A DNA stretch of 51,482 nt from Bacillota bacterium (GTDB lineage Bacteria; Bacillota; Clostridia; Acetivibrionales; DSM-1351): the NCBI GenBank assembly GCA_023397905.1, contig JAEWSZ010000125.1, positions 1 through 51,482 on the forward strand, in the 5' to 3' direction. Position numbers and translations under genes: made by a program. The notes beneath the pieces were generated by a model, which saw only the letters and a program-made list of their open reading frames with translations, made no database searches and was not told the DNA's origin. This document shows, piece after piece, positions 33,170-40,544 of this stretch. How positions within the stretch are numbered: position 1 is the stretch's first letter; every line of letters begins with the position of its first letter.

Positions 33170-34043
33170 GGAAAGCTTTAAAAATGCATACAGAAACAGG
33201 CTGATGTCATTGGCTTCGATCAGTATCATCAGTGCGGCGCTGATTTTATTCGGACTGTTTTATTTAATACTTATAAATCTGAACCATAACCTGGAGGTGC
33301 TGTCGGAACAGCCGCAAATGCAGGTGTATTGCCTTCCCGAACTCACCGATGAACAGGTTGACGCCGTTAAAACTGAAATATCAAGTAATAAATACATAGA
33401 TACATATACGGAAGTGACGAAAAAGGAAGCCTTTGAGCAGTTGAAAAAATATCTGGAAAGCGATGAAAAGGATAAGGGCGGAGCCAATATTTTAGAGGGC
33501 TACGACGAGAGCTTTATGAATGTCTCCTTTATAATAAAGGTAAAGGACCCTGAAAACAGCAGTATCGTGGCAAAGGAATTCCAGTCGCTTGCGGGGGTTG
33601 AATCGGTAAAATATTCACAGCAGACCATAGACATGATATCCAGAATATCAAACTGGGTCAAAATCGTCAGCCTGGTACTGATAGGCCTGCTTCTGATAAT
33701 ATCCCTGTTTATTATATCCAATACCATCAAGCTGACAGTTTTCGCAAGGCGTAAGGAAATAAACATCATGAAGTACATAGGCGCGACGGATTGGTTTATA
33801 AGATGGCCATTTATTTTTGAGGGGATATTGATGGGCTTGCTGGGGGCTTTAATCGCATTTTTGCTTGTTGCGTATATTTACAGCTTCGTGCAGCCAAAGC
33901 TCAGCACCCAGTTTGGAAGCGGATTTTCACTGGTGCAGTTCGGAAGCGTGTGGGCGACTCTGGTGCTGATATATGCCGGAGTCAGCGCGGTTATCGGGGC
34001 GACCGGAAGCGTGATGTCAATCAGAAAGCATCTGCATGTTTAG
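33138..34043 (+). CDS. ftsX: Cell-division membrane protein FtsX
   Basis: A 301-residue FtsX with four membrane segments (about residues 24-47, 172-195, 226-248 and 267-287) and a large extracellular loop between the first two. The opening KYILKESFKNAYRNRLMSLAS and the end RKEINIMKYIGATDWFIRWPF are FtsX signatures. The loop (about 48-165) would touch a periplasm-side activator; the coiled-coil M23 protein downstream is the natural partner. The gene starts inside ftsE. Confidence 0.96.
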   Translation: MKIRSIKYILKESFKNAYRNRLMSLASISIISAALILFGLFYLILINLNHNLEVLSEQPQMQVYCLPELTDEQVDAVKTEISSNKYIDTYTEVTKKEAFEQLKKYLESDEKDKGGANILEGYDESFMNVSFIIKVKDPENSSIVAKEFQSLAGVESVKYSQQTIDMISRISNWVKIVSLVLIGLLLIISLFIISNTIKLTVFARRKEINIMKYIGATDWFIRWPFIFEGILMGLLGALIAFLLVAYIYSFVQPKLSTQFGSGFSLVQFGSVWATLVLIYAGVSAVIGATGSVMSIRKHLHV

Positions 34044-34164
34044 TTGGATAAACTTTACAAAGTGATTTTTTTTGTTATATAATTATTTCGTCAGGAAGTT
34101 ATTCATAAGATAAAATCAGGGGGGTTATTGTTTAATGATTCCTGAGATAAAATGGGGGGTTAAA

Positions 34165-35292
34165 ATGAAGAGAGGTTTAACAATAGCGCTGGCGGCTATT
34201 TACATAATTTCATGCATTATAATGCCTGCCAATGCCGCTACTACTCTGGATAGTGCAAAAAAACAACAGAAGAGTGTAAACAATCAGATCGATCAGATTG
34301 CGGGAGAGAAAAAATCTGTTAACGACCAGATCAAGCAGAGTACGGAAGATAAAGCGTATCTGGACTCTCTGGCCCAAAAGGAGCAAAAGAACCTGGACGC
34401 CAAGTCCAAAGAGGTTTCAACGGTTGAGGCTGATATAGACAGGATATCTAAAGAAATAGATGCCATAGATAAGGATTACGAGGACAAAAATGAGCTGTTT
34501 AAAACAAGAATGAGAGTGCTGTATCAGAATATGAACCAGTCTCCTTTAGAGGTTTTCGTGGAATCCAAGAGCATAAACGAATTCTTTTCAAGAATGGAAT
34601 TGATGTCCCTGGTCAAAAAGAATGACGAAAAGCTCATCAGGGAAATTTCCATGAGCAAGGAAAACTCCGAGCTTCAGAAACGGACAAAAATGATTGAGCT
34701 GGATAAAAAGGAAGACCAGCTCAAGAGCCTCAATGTCAAGGTCAAAGATATAAAGACTTCAAGGGCAAAGGCCGAATCGGATATTGCGGCGTCACAGTCC
34801 AGGCTTAAGGAGCTTGAGAAAAAAGAAGACGAAATGATTGCATTGTCGGATGAGCTGGCAAAAAAGATTACCCAGTTGACCAGCGCCAATACCAAGTATG
34901 CCGGAGGTATAATGAAATGGCCCACTCCGGGATACACGAGAATATCTTCTCCTTATGGAATGAGGATGCACCCCATATATAAGGTAAAGAAGATGCATAC
35001 AGGTATTGATATAGATGCCCCTTCGGGAGCTTCAATAGTTGCGGCAAACAGCGGTAAAGTCATTCTGGCAGGCTGGAACGGCGGATATGGAAATTGTATC
35101 ATTATTGACCATGGAGGCGGTCTGGCGACATTGTACGGCCATCAGAGCAAGCTTCTCGTCAGCGTCGGGGATTACGTGGAGAAAGGTCAGACCATCGGAA
35201 AAGTCGGAAGTACGGGATTATCCACAGGACCTCATCTGCATTTTGAAGTGAGAGTCGACGGCAAGACGGTGGATCCGCAGAAATATGTTTAA
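34165..35292 (+). CDS. Coiled-coil M23 peptidoglycan hydrolase (EnvC-like)
   Basis: A 375-residue exported protein: signal peptide (1-24, cutting near ANA), a long coiled coil (about 26-240) and a C-terminal LytM/M23 domain (about 260-370). Zinc ligands are visible: H278 and D282 (HTGID) and H357/H359 (HLH). Escherichia coli EnvC has lost such ligands and only activates amidases, so this one is probably an active endopeptidase. The gene follows ftsX by 120 bp, supporting control by FtsEX. The start at 34165 has GGGGGGTT before it; an upstream in-frame ATG at 34135 also has a ribosome site and would add ten residues before the signal peptide. Confidence 0.93.
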   Translation: MKRGLTIALAAIYIISCIIMPANAATTLDSAKKQQKSVNNQIDQIAGEKKSVNDQIKQSTEDKAYLDSLAQKEQKNLDAKSKEVSTVEADIDRISKEIDAIDKDYEDKNELFKTRMRVLYQNMNQSPLEVFVESKSINEFFSRMELMSLVKKNDEKLIREISMSKENSELQKRTKMIELDKKEDQLKSLNVKVKDIKTSRAKAESDIAASQSRLKELEKKEDEMIALSDELAKKITQLTSANTKYAGGIMKWPTPGYTRISSPYGMRMHPIYKVKKMHTGIDIDAPSGASIVAANSGKVILAGWNGGYGNCIIIDHGGGLATLYGHQSKLLVSVGDYVEKGQTIGKVGSTGLSTGPHLHFEVRVDGKTVDPQKYV

Positions 35293-35340
35293 GGACCGTA
35301 TATTGGAGTACATACATAAATATTAATAGTTTAAATTAAG

Positions 35341-35366
35341 CCCGCATGTAAAATGCGGGTTTAATA
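35341..35366 (+). terminator. Rho-independent terminator
   Basis: CCCGCAT (35341-35347), loop GTAAA, ATGCGGG (35353-35359), then TTTAATATT. It ends the ftsEX-M23 message. Confidence 0.75.
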
Positions 35367-35494
35367 TTATGTTTTTAAGCATATCAATATATATAAATAA
35401 TTTCTTGTTGTGTTACCGGCCGGGCATGGACCTTTTGCCGGTAATATGGCCTCCTGCGGGGGCGAAGTCGAATATAGTTGGAGAGGTGTATATT

Positions 35495-36739
35495 TTGAAA
35501 ATCGATTTGAATGGCAATAAGAAGGAATCAAAGCAACTAATCACAATAATCGCAACAACTGCCGTCATATGTTTTGCAATATCGGCGGCTGTCTTTATGG
35601 GTATTAATTATTTCTGGGGAGGGTACACATTAAAATTTGATAAAAGCAATGTTGACAGGCAAACAGTGGAAAAATTCAACGAGACCAGAAGTATCCTGCA
35701 GAAATCATTTTATGAGGATATTGATACCAATAAGCTCGTTGAAGGCGCCATTTCAGGGATGGCCTCATCGTTGAAGGATCCCTACACCGTCTACTATGAT
35801 AAAGAGCAGATGAAGATGTTCACAGACATGCAAAGAAACACAGAGGATGAATACGTGGGCGTGGGACTTCCGATTATGCTTGACAAGAATGGTATTATCA
35901 CCGTATTGGAGCCATTTGACGGTTCACCGGCAAAAGAGGCGGGAATAAAGCAGGGGGATAAAATTCTCAAAATAGACGGCAAGGATATTACGGGAATCAA
36001 GGACGATACGCTTGTAGCCAATATGATCAAAGGCCAGGAAAATACCGAAACGGTTCTGACTATACTAAGGCAGTCTGAAAACGCCACCTTTGACGTACGT
36101 GTGGCCAGAAGGAAGATAAAGGCCATATTGAATATAAGAAGCGAAATGCTGGAACACAACATCGCATATATAAGATTAAAGATGTTTGATGAGAATATCA
36201 GCAAAAATTTTATCAGCCAATTGAACAAACTTGTGGATGAAGGGGCGAAGTCTCTGATAATTGATGTGAGAGACAATCCGGGCGGATTGTATGACGAAGT
36301 CGTTGCACTTGCGGACAGAATACTTCCGGAAGGGGTCATTGTTTATACGGAAAACAGGCAGGGCAAAAAAGTGGAGAAAAAGTCTGACAGCACCCAGCTG
36401 GATATGCCCATTGTCGTACTTACCAACGGAAACAGCGCCAGTGCTTCGGAAATACTGGCCGGAGCACTCAAAGACTTTAAAAAAGGCACACTTATCGGAA
36501 CAAAGACATTCGGAAAGGGACTTGTACAGACCACCTACGGTTTTAACGACGGAACGGGGCTAAAAGTCACAATAGCGAGATATTTTACCCCTTCAGGTGT
36601 ATGTATACACGGACAGGGAATACAGCCCGATATAGAGGTAAAATTGCCAGACAAGTACAAGGATACATCCAGCTCTGCAATTCCAAGAGAAGACGATTTA
36701 CAGCTTCAGAAGGCCATTGAAGTGTTGAGCAATAAGTAG
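35495..36739 (+). CDS. Carboxy-terminal processing protease (S41)
   Basis: A 414-residue serine protease with one N-terminal membrane segment (about residues 15-37), a PDZ domain (about 110-190) and the S41 catalytic domain (to 400). The dyad is S316 in NGNSASASEI and K341 in TFGKGLVQT, 25 residues apart as in CtpB. Start: TTG at 35495 follows GGAGAGGTG; an upstream frame from 35369 has no ribosome site. Ctp proteases trim exported proteins and in Bacillus one (CtpB) acts in spore signalling. Adjacent to ftsEX-M23 it may process cell-wall proteins. Intact. Confidence 0.93.
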   Translation: MKIDLNGNKKESKQLITIIATTAVICFAISAAVFMGINYFWGGYTLKFDKSNVDRQTVEKFNETRSILQKSFYEDIDTNKLVEGAISGMASSLKDPYTVYYDKEQMKMFTDMQRNTEDEYVGVGLPIMLDKNGIITVLEPFDGSPAKEAGIKQGDKILKIDGKDITGIKDDTLVANMIKGQENTETVLTILRQSENATFDVRVARRKIKAILNIRSEMLEHNIAYIRLKMFDENISKNFISQLNKLVDEGAKSLIIDVRDNPGGLYDEVVALADRILPEGVIVYTENRQGKKVEKKSDSTQLDMPIVVLTNGNSASASEILAGALKDFKKGTLIGTKTFGKGLVQTTYGFNDGTGLKVTIARYFTPSGVCIHGQGIQPDIEVKLPDKYKDTSSSAIPREDDLQLQKAIEVLSNK

Positions 36740-36935
36740 ATGTAGAATTCAGGAGCCAGGATTCAGAAATCAGAATAAAAGAGGAAAAGCAGGAGTGCAG
36801 GAGTACAGGAGTACAGGAGTACAGAATAAAATCTTAAAGGCGGAATTCAGAAGCCAGAAATCGGGATTCAGAATGAAAACCTTAAAGGCGGGAGGCGGAA
36901 GTGCAGAAGTCAGGGGTATGGAATAAACCTCGAGG
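36740..36935. repeat. GAATTCAGGAGTCAG-family repeat, long copy
   Basis: After the protease gene the sequence reads GAATTCAGGAGCCAGGATTC, AGAAATCAGAATAAAAG, then AGGAGTGCAGGAGTACAGG repeated (four AGGAGTNCAGG-type units at 36790-36825), then a second block AGAATAAAATCTTAAAGG and a third AGAATGAAAACCTTAAAGG. It has the most tandem units of the four loci. 36936-37144 holds no gene besides the SASP upstream region and a diverged AGTCAATTAC-family copy (37028-37040). Confidence 0.7.
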
Positions 36936-37144
36936 CTCCTGAAGTATAAATCTTTTTAACCCAGGCGGTGAGACCTTCAAATATAATGGTTTGAAAGCAG
37001 CATTTGCCTGGAGGCGAGGGTTTCATCCGTAATTGATCTTATGAAAGGCCAAAAGCCCGTGAGTGGGAAATTTGTGAAATAGAAAAAAGATAATGTATAA
37101 TTTCTGGTAAAAATCCACATAATACCATTTGGAGGTGTTTACAG

Positions 37145-37309
37145 GTGGATGAAAATGAGAAATTAAAATATGAAGTCGCCCGGGAGCTGGGTTTGATCGA
37201 GAAAGTCCTGAAAAACGGATGGAAGAGCCTGAGCCCCAAGGAAACCGGCAGAATCGGCGGTCTGGTCAATAAAAGGAAGAAGTCTCAGGTCCAGGAAGGC
37301 AGAGCTTGA
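37145..37309 (+). CDS. Small acid-soluble spore protein, alpha/beta type
   Basis: A 54-residue protein too short for most ORF callers. It reads LKYEVARELGLIEKV..GW, then LSPKETGRIGGLVNKRKK, which matches the SASP signature (ELGL...GW..L..KE.GRIGG). Such proteins coat spore DNA or have a minor spore role; the shape with a single motif and K-rich end is that of the SspF-like minor type. The GTG start follows a GGAGGTG site by 7 nt. It would be made in the forespore; I see no convincing sigma-G promoter. It confirms spore formation. Confidence 0.85.
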   Translation: MDENEKLKYEVARELGLIEKVLKNGWKSLSPKETGRIGGLVNKRKKSQVQEGRA

Positions 37310-37318
37310 AAGAAATTG

Positions 37319-37400
37319 AAAATTATCTTCATTTCCGGAATAGGCAGTTCATAGAATCAATTACTATTGGCTGACATATTCCTGAGATGAAGATAATTTT
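37319..37400 (+). terminator. Long hairpin after the spore-protein gene
   Basis: Arms 37319-37342 (AAAATTATCTTCAT at the base) and 37377-37400 pair over 24 bp with two mismatches and end in TTTT. The loop holds GAATCAATTACTATTGGCTGA, split here as GAATCAATTACT and ATTGGCTGA, a half copy of the dispersed AGTCAATTAC repeat. It can end the SASP message. Confidence 0.6.
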
Positions 37401-37461
37401 GATTTGCCGGCTTTTATTGATAATGGTAGAATTAAAGCAAAAAAGTTGGGATGTGTAAGCC

Positions 37462-38196
37462 ATTTACAATAACTTTGCATATGTATACGATAAATTGACC
37501 CTGGATATAAACTATTCAAAATGGGCCGACTATATTGAAAAAATAATACGGAAAAACAATGTAAGCGCTTCAATGATATTGGAGCTGGGGTGCGGAACCG
37601 GCAGTTTCGGAATTGAAATGTCAAAGCGAGGCTATGAAATGATATGCCTGGACCTGTCTGCCGATATGCTGGACTGTGCCGCTGAAAAGGCGGAGAAGGA
37701 AGGCGCGGATATACTGTTTTTGAATCAGGATATGTGCAGCTTTGAATTATACGGCACGGTAGATGTGATAGTGTGTTTGCTGGACAGCTTCAATTACCTG
37801 ACGAGTCCGTCCCAGGTCAGGAAAATGCTGAAGCTTGTGCAGAATTATCTGAACCCCGGCGGTCTGTTTATTTTTGATGTAAATACCAGGTACAAGTTTG
37901 AAAATACCCTGTCCGACAATTTCTTTTATGAAGTGGGGGAAGATGTTACATACCTGTGGGAAAACTGTTATAACCCAAAAACGGGAAAGGCAAGATTTGA
38001 CCTTACTTTTTTTGTGAAACAGGGGGAATTATACCGGAGATTTGACGAAACCCATTTTGAGAGGGCCTATTCAAACGAAGAAATAAAAGAATTCCTTGGC
38101 GATACTGCGCTGGAACTATTGGATGTGTACGGGGATCAAAAGCTGAAAAAACCTTCGGCTGAGAGTCAGAGAAACTTTTTTGTATGCCGGAAATAA
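37462..38196 (+). CDS. Class I SAM-dependent methyltransferase, ATT start likely
   Basis: A 244-residue methyltransferase if begun at ATT 37462. The SAM motif LELGCGTGSFGIEMS (about residue 42), CLDLSADMLDCA, LFLNQDMCSF and DVIVCLLDSFNYL are plain. The family N-terminus YNNFAYVYDKL is in frame only upstream of the first standard codon (TTG 37495), and an in-frame stop at 37456 leaves ATT 37462 as the only likely initiator; a weak GGGATG precedes it. Homologues have no proven substrate. It stands alone after a hairpin. If started at the TTG it would lack part of the family's first helix. Confidence 0.8.
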   Translation: MYNNFAYVYDKLTLDINYSKWADYIEKIIRKNNVSASMILELGCGTGSFGIEMSKRGYEMICLDLSADMLDCAAEKAEKEGADILFLNQDMCSFELYGTVDVIVCLLDSFNYLTSPSQVRKMLKLVQNYLNPGGLFIFDVNTRYKFENTLSDNFFYEVGEDVTYLWENCYNPKTGKARFDLTFFVKQGELYRRFDETHFERAYSNEEIKEFLGDTALELLDVYGDQKLKKPSAESQRNFFVCRK

Positions 38197-38336
38197 AAAA
38201 GCGGGCGAATATTATTTGATTTTCCCTTATGGGATTAATAAGGCTTGAAGGAATAATTGCCGTACAATGAGGTAAAATAAATCTGAACTGGCGGCAGGCA
38301 CCGTTTGTTATAAAAATTTTATAAGTTAAATATAAT

Positions 38337-38365
38337 TTGACAGGTGCGGCTATATATGTTAAACT
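38337..38365 (+). promoter_or_regulatory. Promoter of the cold-shock gene
   Basis: TTGACA (38337-38342), 17 bp, TAAACT (38360-38365). The leader is about 68 nt and includes AAGCGAC/GTCGCTT with a 4-nt loop (38385-38402), a small hairpin just after the start, which could matter in cold regulation. Confidence 0.5.
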
Positions 38366-38439
38366 TCTATATGTTGTTACAAACAAGCGACTTATGTCGC
38401 TTAAAAACAGTTTAGTTATATTTCAGGAGGAATTAATCA

Positions 38440-38640
38440 ATGGAAAAGGGAAGAGTTAAATGGTTTAATGCTGAAAAAGGATTTGGATTTATCGAAAGAG
38501 ATGGCGGAAATGACGTATTTGTTCATTTTTCAGCAATCACTATGGATGGATACAAAACCCTTGAGGAAGGCTCAGAAGTAGTATTTGATGTTGTTGAAGG
38601 AGCTAAAGGTCCTCAGGCTGCAAACGTTCAGAGAGCATAA
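38440..38640 (+). CDS. Cold-shock protein
   Basis: A 66-residue single cold-shock domain, an RNA chaperone binding single-stranded RNA. The RNP motifs are KGFGFIERD (RNP1) and DVFVHFSAI (RNP2). It ends QAANVQRA, as is usual. The ribosome site is a strong CAGGAGGAATT. Its own promoter and terminator flank it, so it is monocistronic. Confidence 0.97.
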   Translation: MEKGRVKWFNAEKGFGFIERDGGNDVFVHFSAITMDGYKTLEEGSEVVFDVVEGAKGPQAANVQRA

Positions 38641-38678
38641 TTTATTGCTTTAACTATATACTGAAGTAGCCATTACCA

Positions 38679-38707
38679 CCCCGATATATTATATATATCG
38701 GGGTTTT
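38679..38707 (+). terminator. Rho-independent terminator
   Basis: CCCCGATATAT (38679-38689), loop TAT, ATATATCGGGG (38693-38703), TTTT. It ends the cold-shock message. Confidence 0.88.
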
Positions 38708-38749
38708 CAATATTTATGAAGGAAATATGTCTCAGACATGGGAGGAATT

Positions 38750-39628
38750 ATGAAGGATTATATTGTACGGGCTACAGCGGCCCAGGGAACTGTGAGGGCT
38801 TTTGCCTCTGTCACCACTGAGTTGGTGAATAAGGCTTCCGGAATACATGACCTTTCGCCTATTGCCACGGCTGCTCTTGGAAGGACCCTGACGGCCGCTG
38901 GAATGATGGCACGCATGCTGAAGGGGGAAAACCATAAGCTTACCATTCAAATCAAAGGAGACGGACCTCTTGGAGGAATTGTGGTGGTCTCGGACTCAGG
39001 CGCCAATGTGAGAGGGTATGTGCACAATCCCGGCGTGGAGCTGCCTCTGAATGACCATGGAAAGCTGGATATACGTACGGCAGTAGGGTATGGGTATATT
39101 AACGTTATTAAGGATCTGGGGCTGAAAGAGCCTTATATAGGTTATGCGGAATTGGTATCAGGTGAAATTGCCGACGATCTGACATACTATTTTGCGACCT
39201 CGGAACAGGTGCCGTCTACGGTGGCGCTGGGCGTACTGGTTGACGCCACAGGAGTTGCGGGCGCCGGCGGATTTATAATCCAGCTGATGCCCGACGCCGA
39301 AGAGGAAACTGTGGAGAAGCTGGAAAAGCGGCTCATAGGATTTCCGTCCATATCAAGGCTCCTGGCCCAGGGAGAAATGCCGGAAAAAATACTGGACATG
39401 CTGCTGGAGGATATGGAGCCAAAGATTATCGAAAAATCGCCCACTGCATTTCAATGCAATTGTTCAAAAGACAGGATGGAGAGAAACCTCATGAGCATCG
39501 GGAAGAACGATCTGCTTGAAATTCTGGAGGACGGCCATGGAGCAGAGCTCCAATGCCATTTTTGCAATACGAAGTACAATTTCAGCCATCAGGATATCGA
39601 AAGGATCATAAAAGATAATATTTCATAA
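38750..39628 (+). CDS. hslO: Redox-regulated chaperone Hsp33
   Basis: A 292-residue holdase activated by oxidation. The N-terminal domain starts KDYIVRATAAQGTVRAFA; the C-terminal zinc switch has CNC (FQCNCSKDRMER) and CHFC (ELQCHFCNTKYNF), the standard four cysteines. The ATG at 38750 after GGGAGGAATT replaces an upstream in-frame ATG at 38738. No operon partner; it sits between the cold-shock gene and the tRNA cluster. The switch is intact, so the redox response should work. Confidence 0.96.
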   Translation: MKDYIVRATAAQGTVRAFASVTTELVNKASGIHDLSPIATAALGRTLTAAGMMARMLKGENHKLTIQIKGDGPLGGIVVVSDSGANVRGYVHNPGVELPLNDHGKLDIRTAVGYGYINVIKDLGLKEPYIGYAELVSGEIADDLTYYFATSEQVPSTVALGVLVDATGVAGAGGFIIQLMPDAEEETVEKLEKRLIGFPSISRLLAQGEMPEKILDMLLEDMEPKIIEKSPTAFQCNCSKDRMERNLMSIGKNDLLEILEDGHGAELQCHFCNTKYNFSHQDIERIIKDNIS

Positions 39629-39750
39629 AACAGTCCTTCCGAAGCCGCGGCATACATTAACAAAAACTTGATGTAGTATTGATTTTCAGAGAATTTGGAA
39701 GAATAATAACGTTTATTAAAAATAATCTTTTATAAAAAGAAAAAAACTTA

Positions 39751-39779
39751 TTGACTTTAGTAAATAAGTTTTGTATACT
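39751..39779 (+). promoter_or_regulatory. Promoter of the tRNA cluster
   Basis: TTGACT (39751-39756), 17 bp, TATACT (39774-39779). AAACTTATT (39744-39752) and AATAAGTTT (39763-39771) make a 9-bp inverted repeat over the -35. Transcription would start near 39786, about 23 bp before the first tRNA. Confidence 0.8.
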
Positions 39780-39808
39780 ATCAATTGTCGCTCACGGAAA
39801 TAACCCAT

Positions 39809-39884
39809 GGGAGCTTAGCTCAGCTGGGAGAGCATCTGCCTTACAAGCAGAGGGTCATAGGTTCGAGCCCTATAGTTCCCACCA
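39809..39884 (+). tRNA. tRNA-Val (anticodon UAC)
   Basis: Acceptor GGGAGCT pairs with AGTTCCC, D-arm GCTCAGCTGGGAGAGC, anticodon loop TTACAAG with TAC at its centre, T-loop GGTTCGAGCC, and encoded CCA (39882-39884). First gene of the cluster. CACGGAAAT (39793-39801) and ATTTCCGTG (39885-39893) flank it as a 9-bp inverted repeat. Confidence 0.97.
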
Positions 39885-39904
39885 ATTTCCGTGGCGGCAA
39901 AATT

Positions 39905-39981
39905 GGCCCGGTAGTTCAGTTGGTTAGAATGCCAGCCTGTCACGCTGGAGGTCGACGGTTCGAGCCCGTTCCGGGTCGCCA
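39905..39981 (+). tRNA. tRNA-Asp (anticodon GUC)
   Basis: Acceptor GGCCCGG with CCGGGTC (one G:T), anticodon loop with GTC, T-loop GGTTCGAGCC, encoded CCA (39979-39981). GGCAAAATT (39896-39904) and AATTTTGCC (39981-39989) flank it as an inverted repeat that runs into tRNA-Phe. Confidence 0.97.
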
Positions 39982-39986
39982 ATTTT

Positions 39987-40062
39987 GCCCAGATAGCTCA
40001 GTCGGTAGAGCAAGGGACTGAAAATCCCTGTGTCGCTGGTTCGATTCCGGCTCTGGGCACCA
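39987..40062 (+). tRNA. tRNA-Phe (anticodon GAA)
   Basis: Acceptor GCCCAGA with TCTGGGC, anticodon loop TGAAAAT with GAA, T-loop GGTTCGATTCC, encoded CCA (40060-40062). It starts 5 nt after tRNA-Asp. Confidence 0.97.
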
Positions 40063-40066
40063 TAAT

Positions 40067-40181
40067 AATTGTAAAAATTGAGGAGTACAAGGAATGCGAC
40101 TGTCGAGCACCGGAGTTTGTGCGACAAATGAGGAGCGCAGAACTGGAGCAATAACGCAGTAATCCGAAGCTTTTTACAATT
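40067..40181 (+). other. Inverted-repeat-bounded element between tRNA-Phe and tRNA-Gly
   Basis: AATTGTAAAAA (40067-40077) and TTTTTACAATT (40171-40181) form an 11-bp perfect inverted repeat around a purine-rich 93-nt interior with repeated GAGGAG and GGAG. The interior holds a stem TGTCG..CAC / GTG..CGACA (about 40101-40127). The other spacers in the cluster are 5-40 nt, so this 125-nt gap is exceptional. It reads as a structured RNA or a small mobile element in the tRNA transcript. Confidence 0.55.
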
Positions 40182-40187
40182 TTGCAT

Positions 40188-40262
40188 GCGGGTTTAACTC
40201 AGTGGTAGAGTGTCACCTTGCCAAGGTGAAAGTCGCGCGTTCAAATCGCGTAACCCGCTCCA
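40188..40262 (+). tRNA. tRNA-Gly (anticodon GCC)
   Basis: Acceptor GCGGGTT with AACCCGC, anticodon loop TTGCCAA with GCC, T-loop GTTCAAATC, encoded CCA (40260-40262). Preceded by the 115-nt element. Confidence 0.97.
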
Positions 40263-40302
40263 AAAGAGACAGATTGCAGATGTGGTCTGTCTCAATATTG
40301 AC

Positions 40303-40376
<74 letters not shown>

Positions 40377-40385
40377 GTGAAAAGG

Positions 40386-40416
40386 CACTTAGTCTGAAGA
40401 AGATTAAGTGTTTTTT
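40386..40416 (+). terminator. Terminator of the tRNA cluster
   Basis: CACTTAGTCT (40386-40395), loop GAAGA, AGATTAAGTG (40401-40410), T6. Ten pairs with one G:T. Direct repeat copy 1 begins within its right arm. Confidence 0.8.
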
Positions 40417-40472
40417 AGCGTGTTAAAATGTTTTCCGGACTTGAACGTGGTCAAGGTCTGGGTGGCGCCCTC
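40405..40472 (+). repeat. 68-bp direct repeat, copy 1 (tRNA-Cys end-like)
   Basis: Begins TAAGTGTTTTTTAGCG, ends TCTGGGTGGCGCCCTC. It matches copy 2 (43881-43948) at 60 of 68 positions without gaps. The last 16-20 bases resemble the tRNA-Cys T-arm and acceptor end, 28 bp downstream of the real tRNA end. Confidence 0.8.
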
Positions 40473-40544
40473 GAGTATTCCCTAAAAAACAAATGTATGT
40501 ATCAGAGCATTATACATTATAGGATTAAAGAAGTTCTGGTTAAT

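Noticed and set aside
39785..40187. Open frames across the tRNA cluster on both strands
   Set aside because: They run through mature tRNA sequences; translated text is that of tRNA genes.
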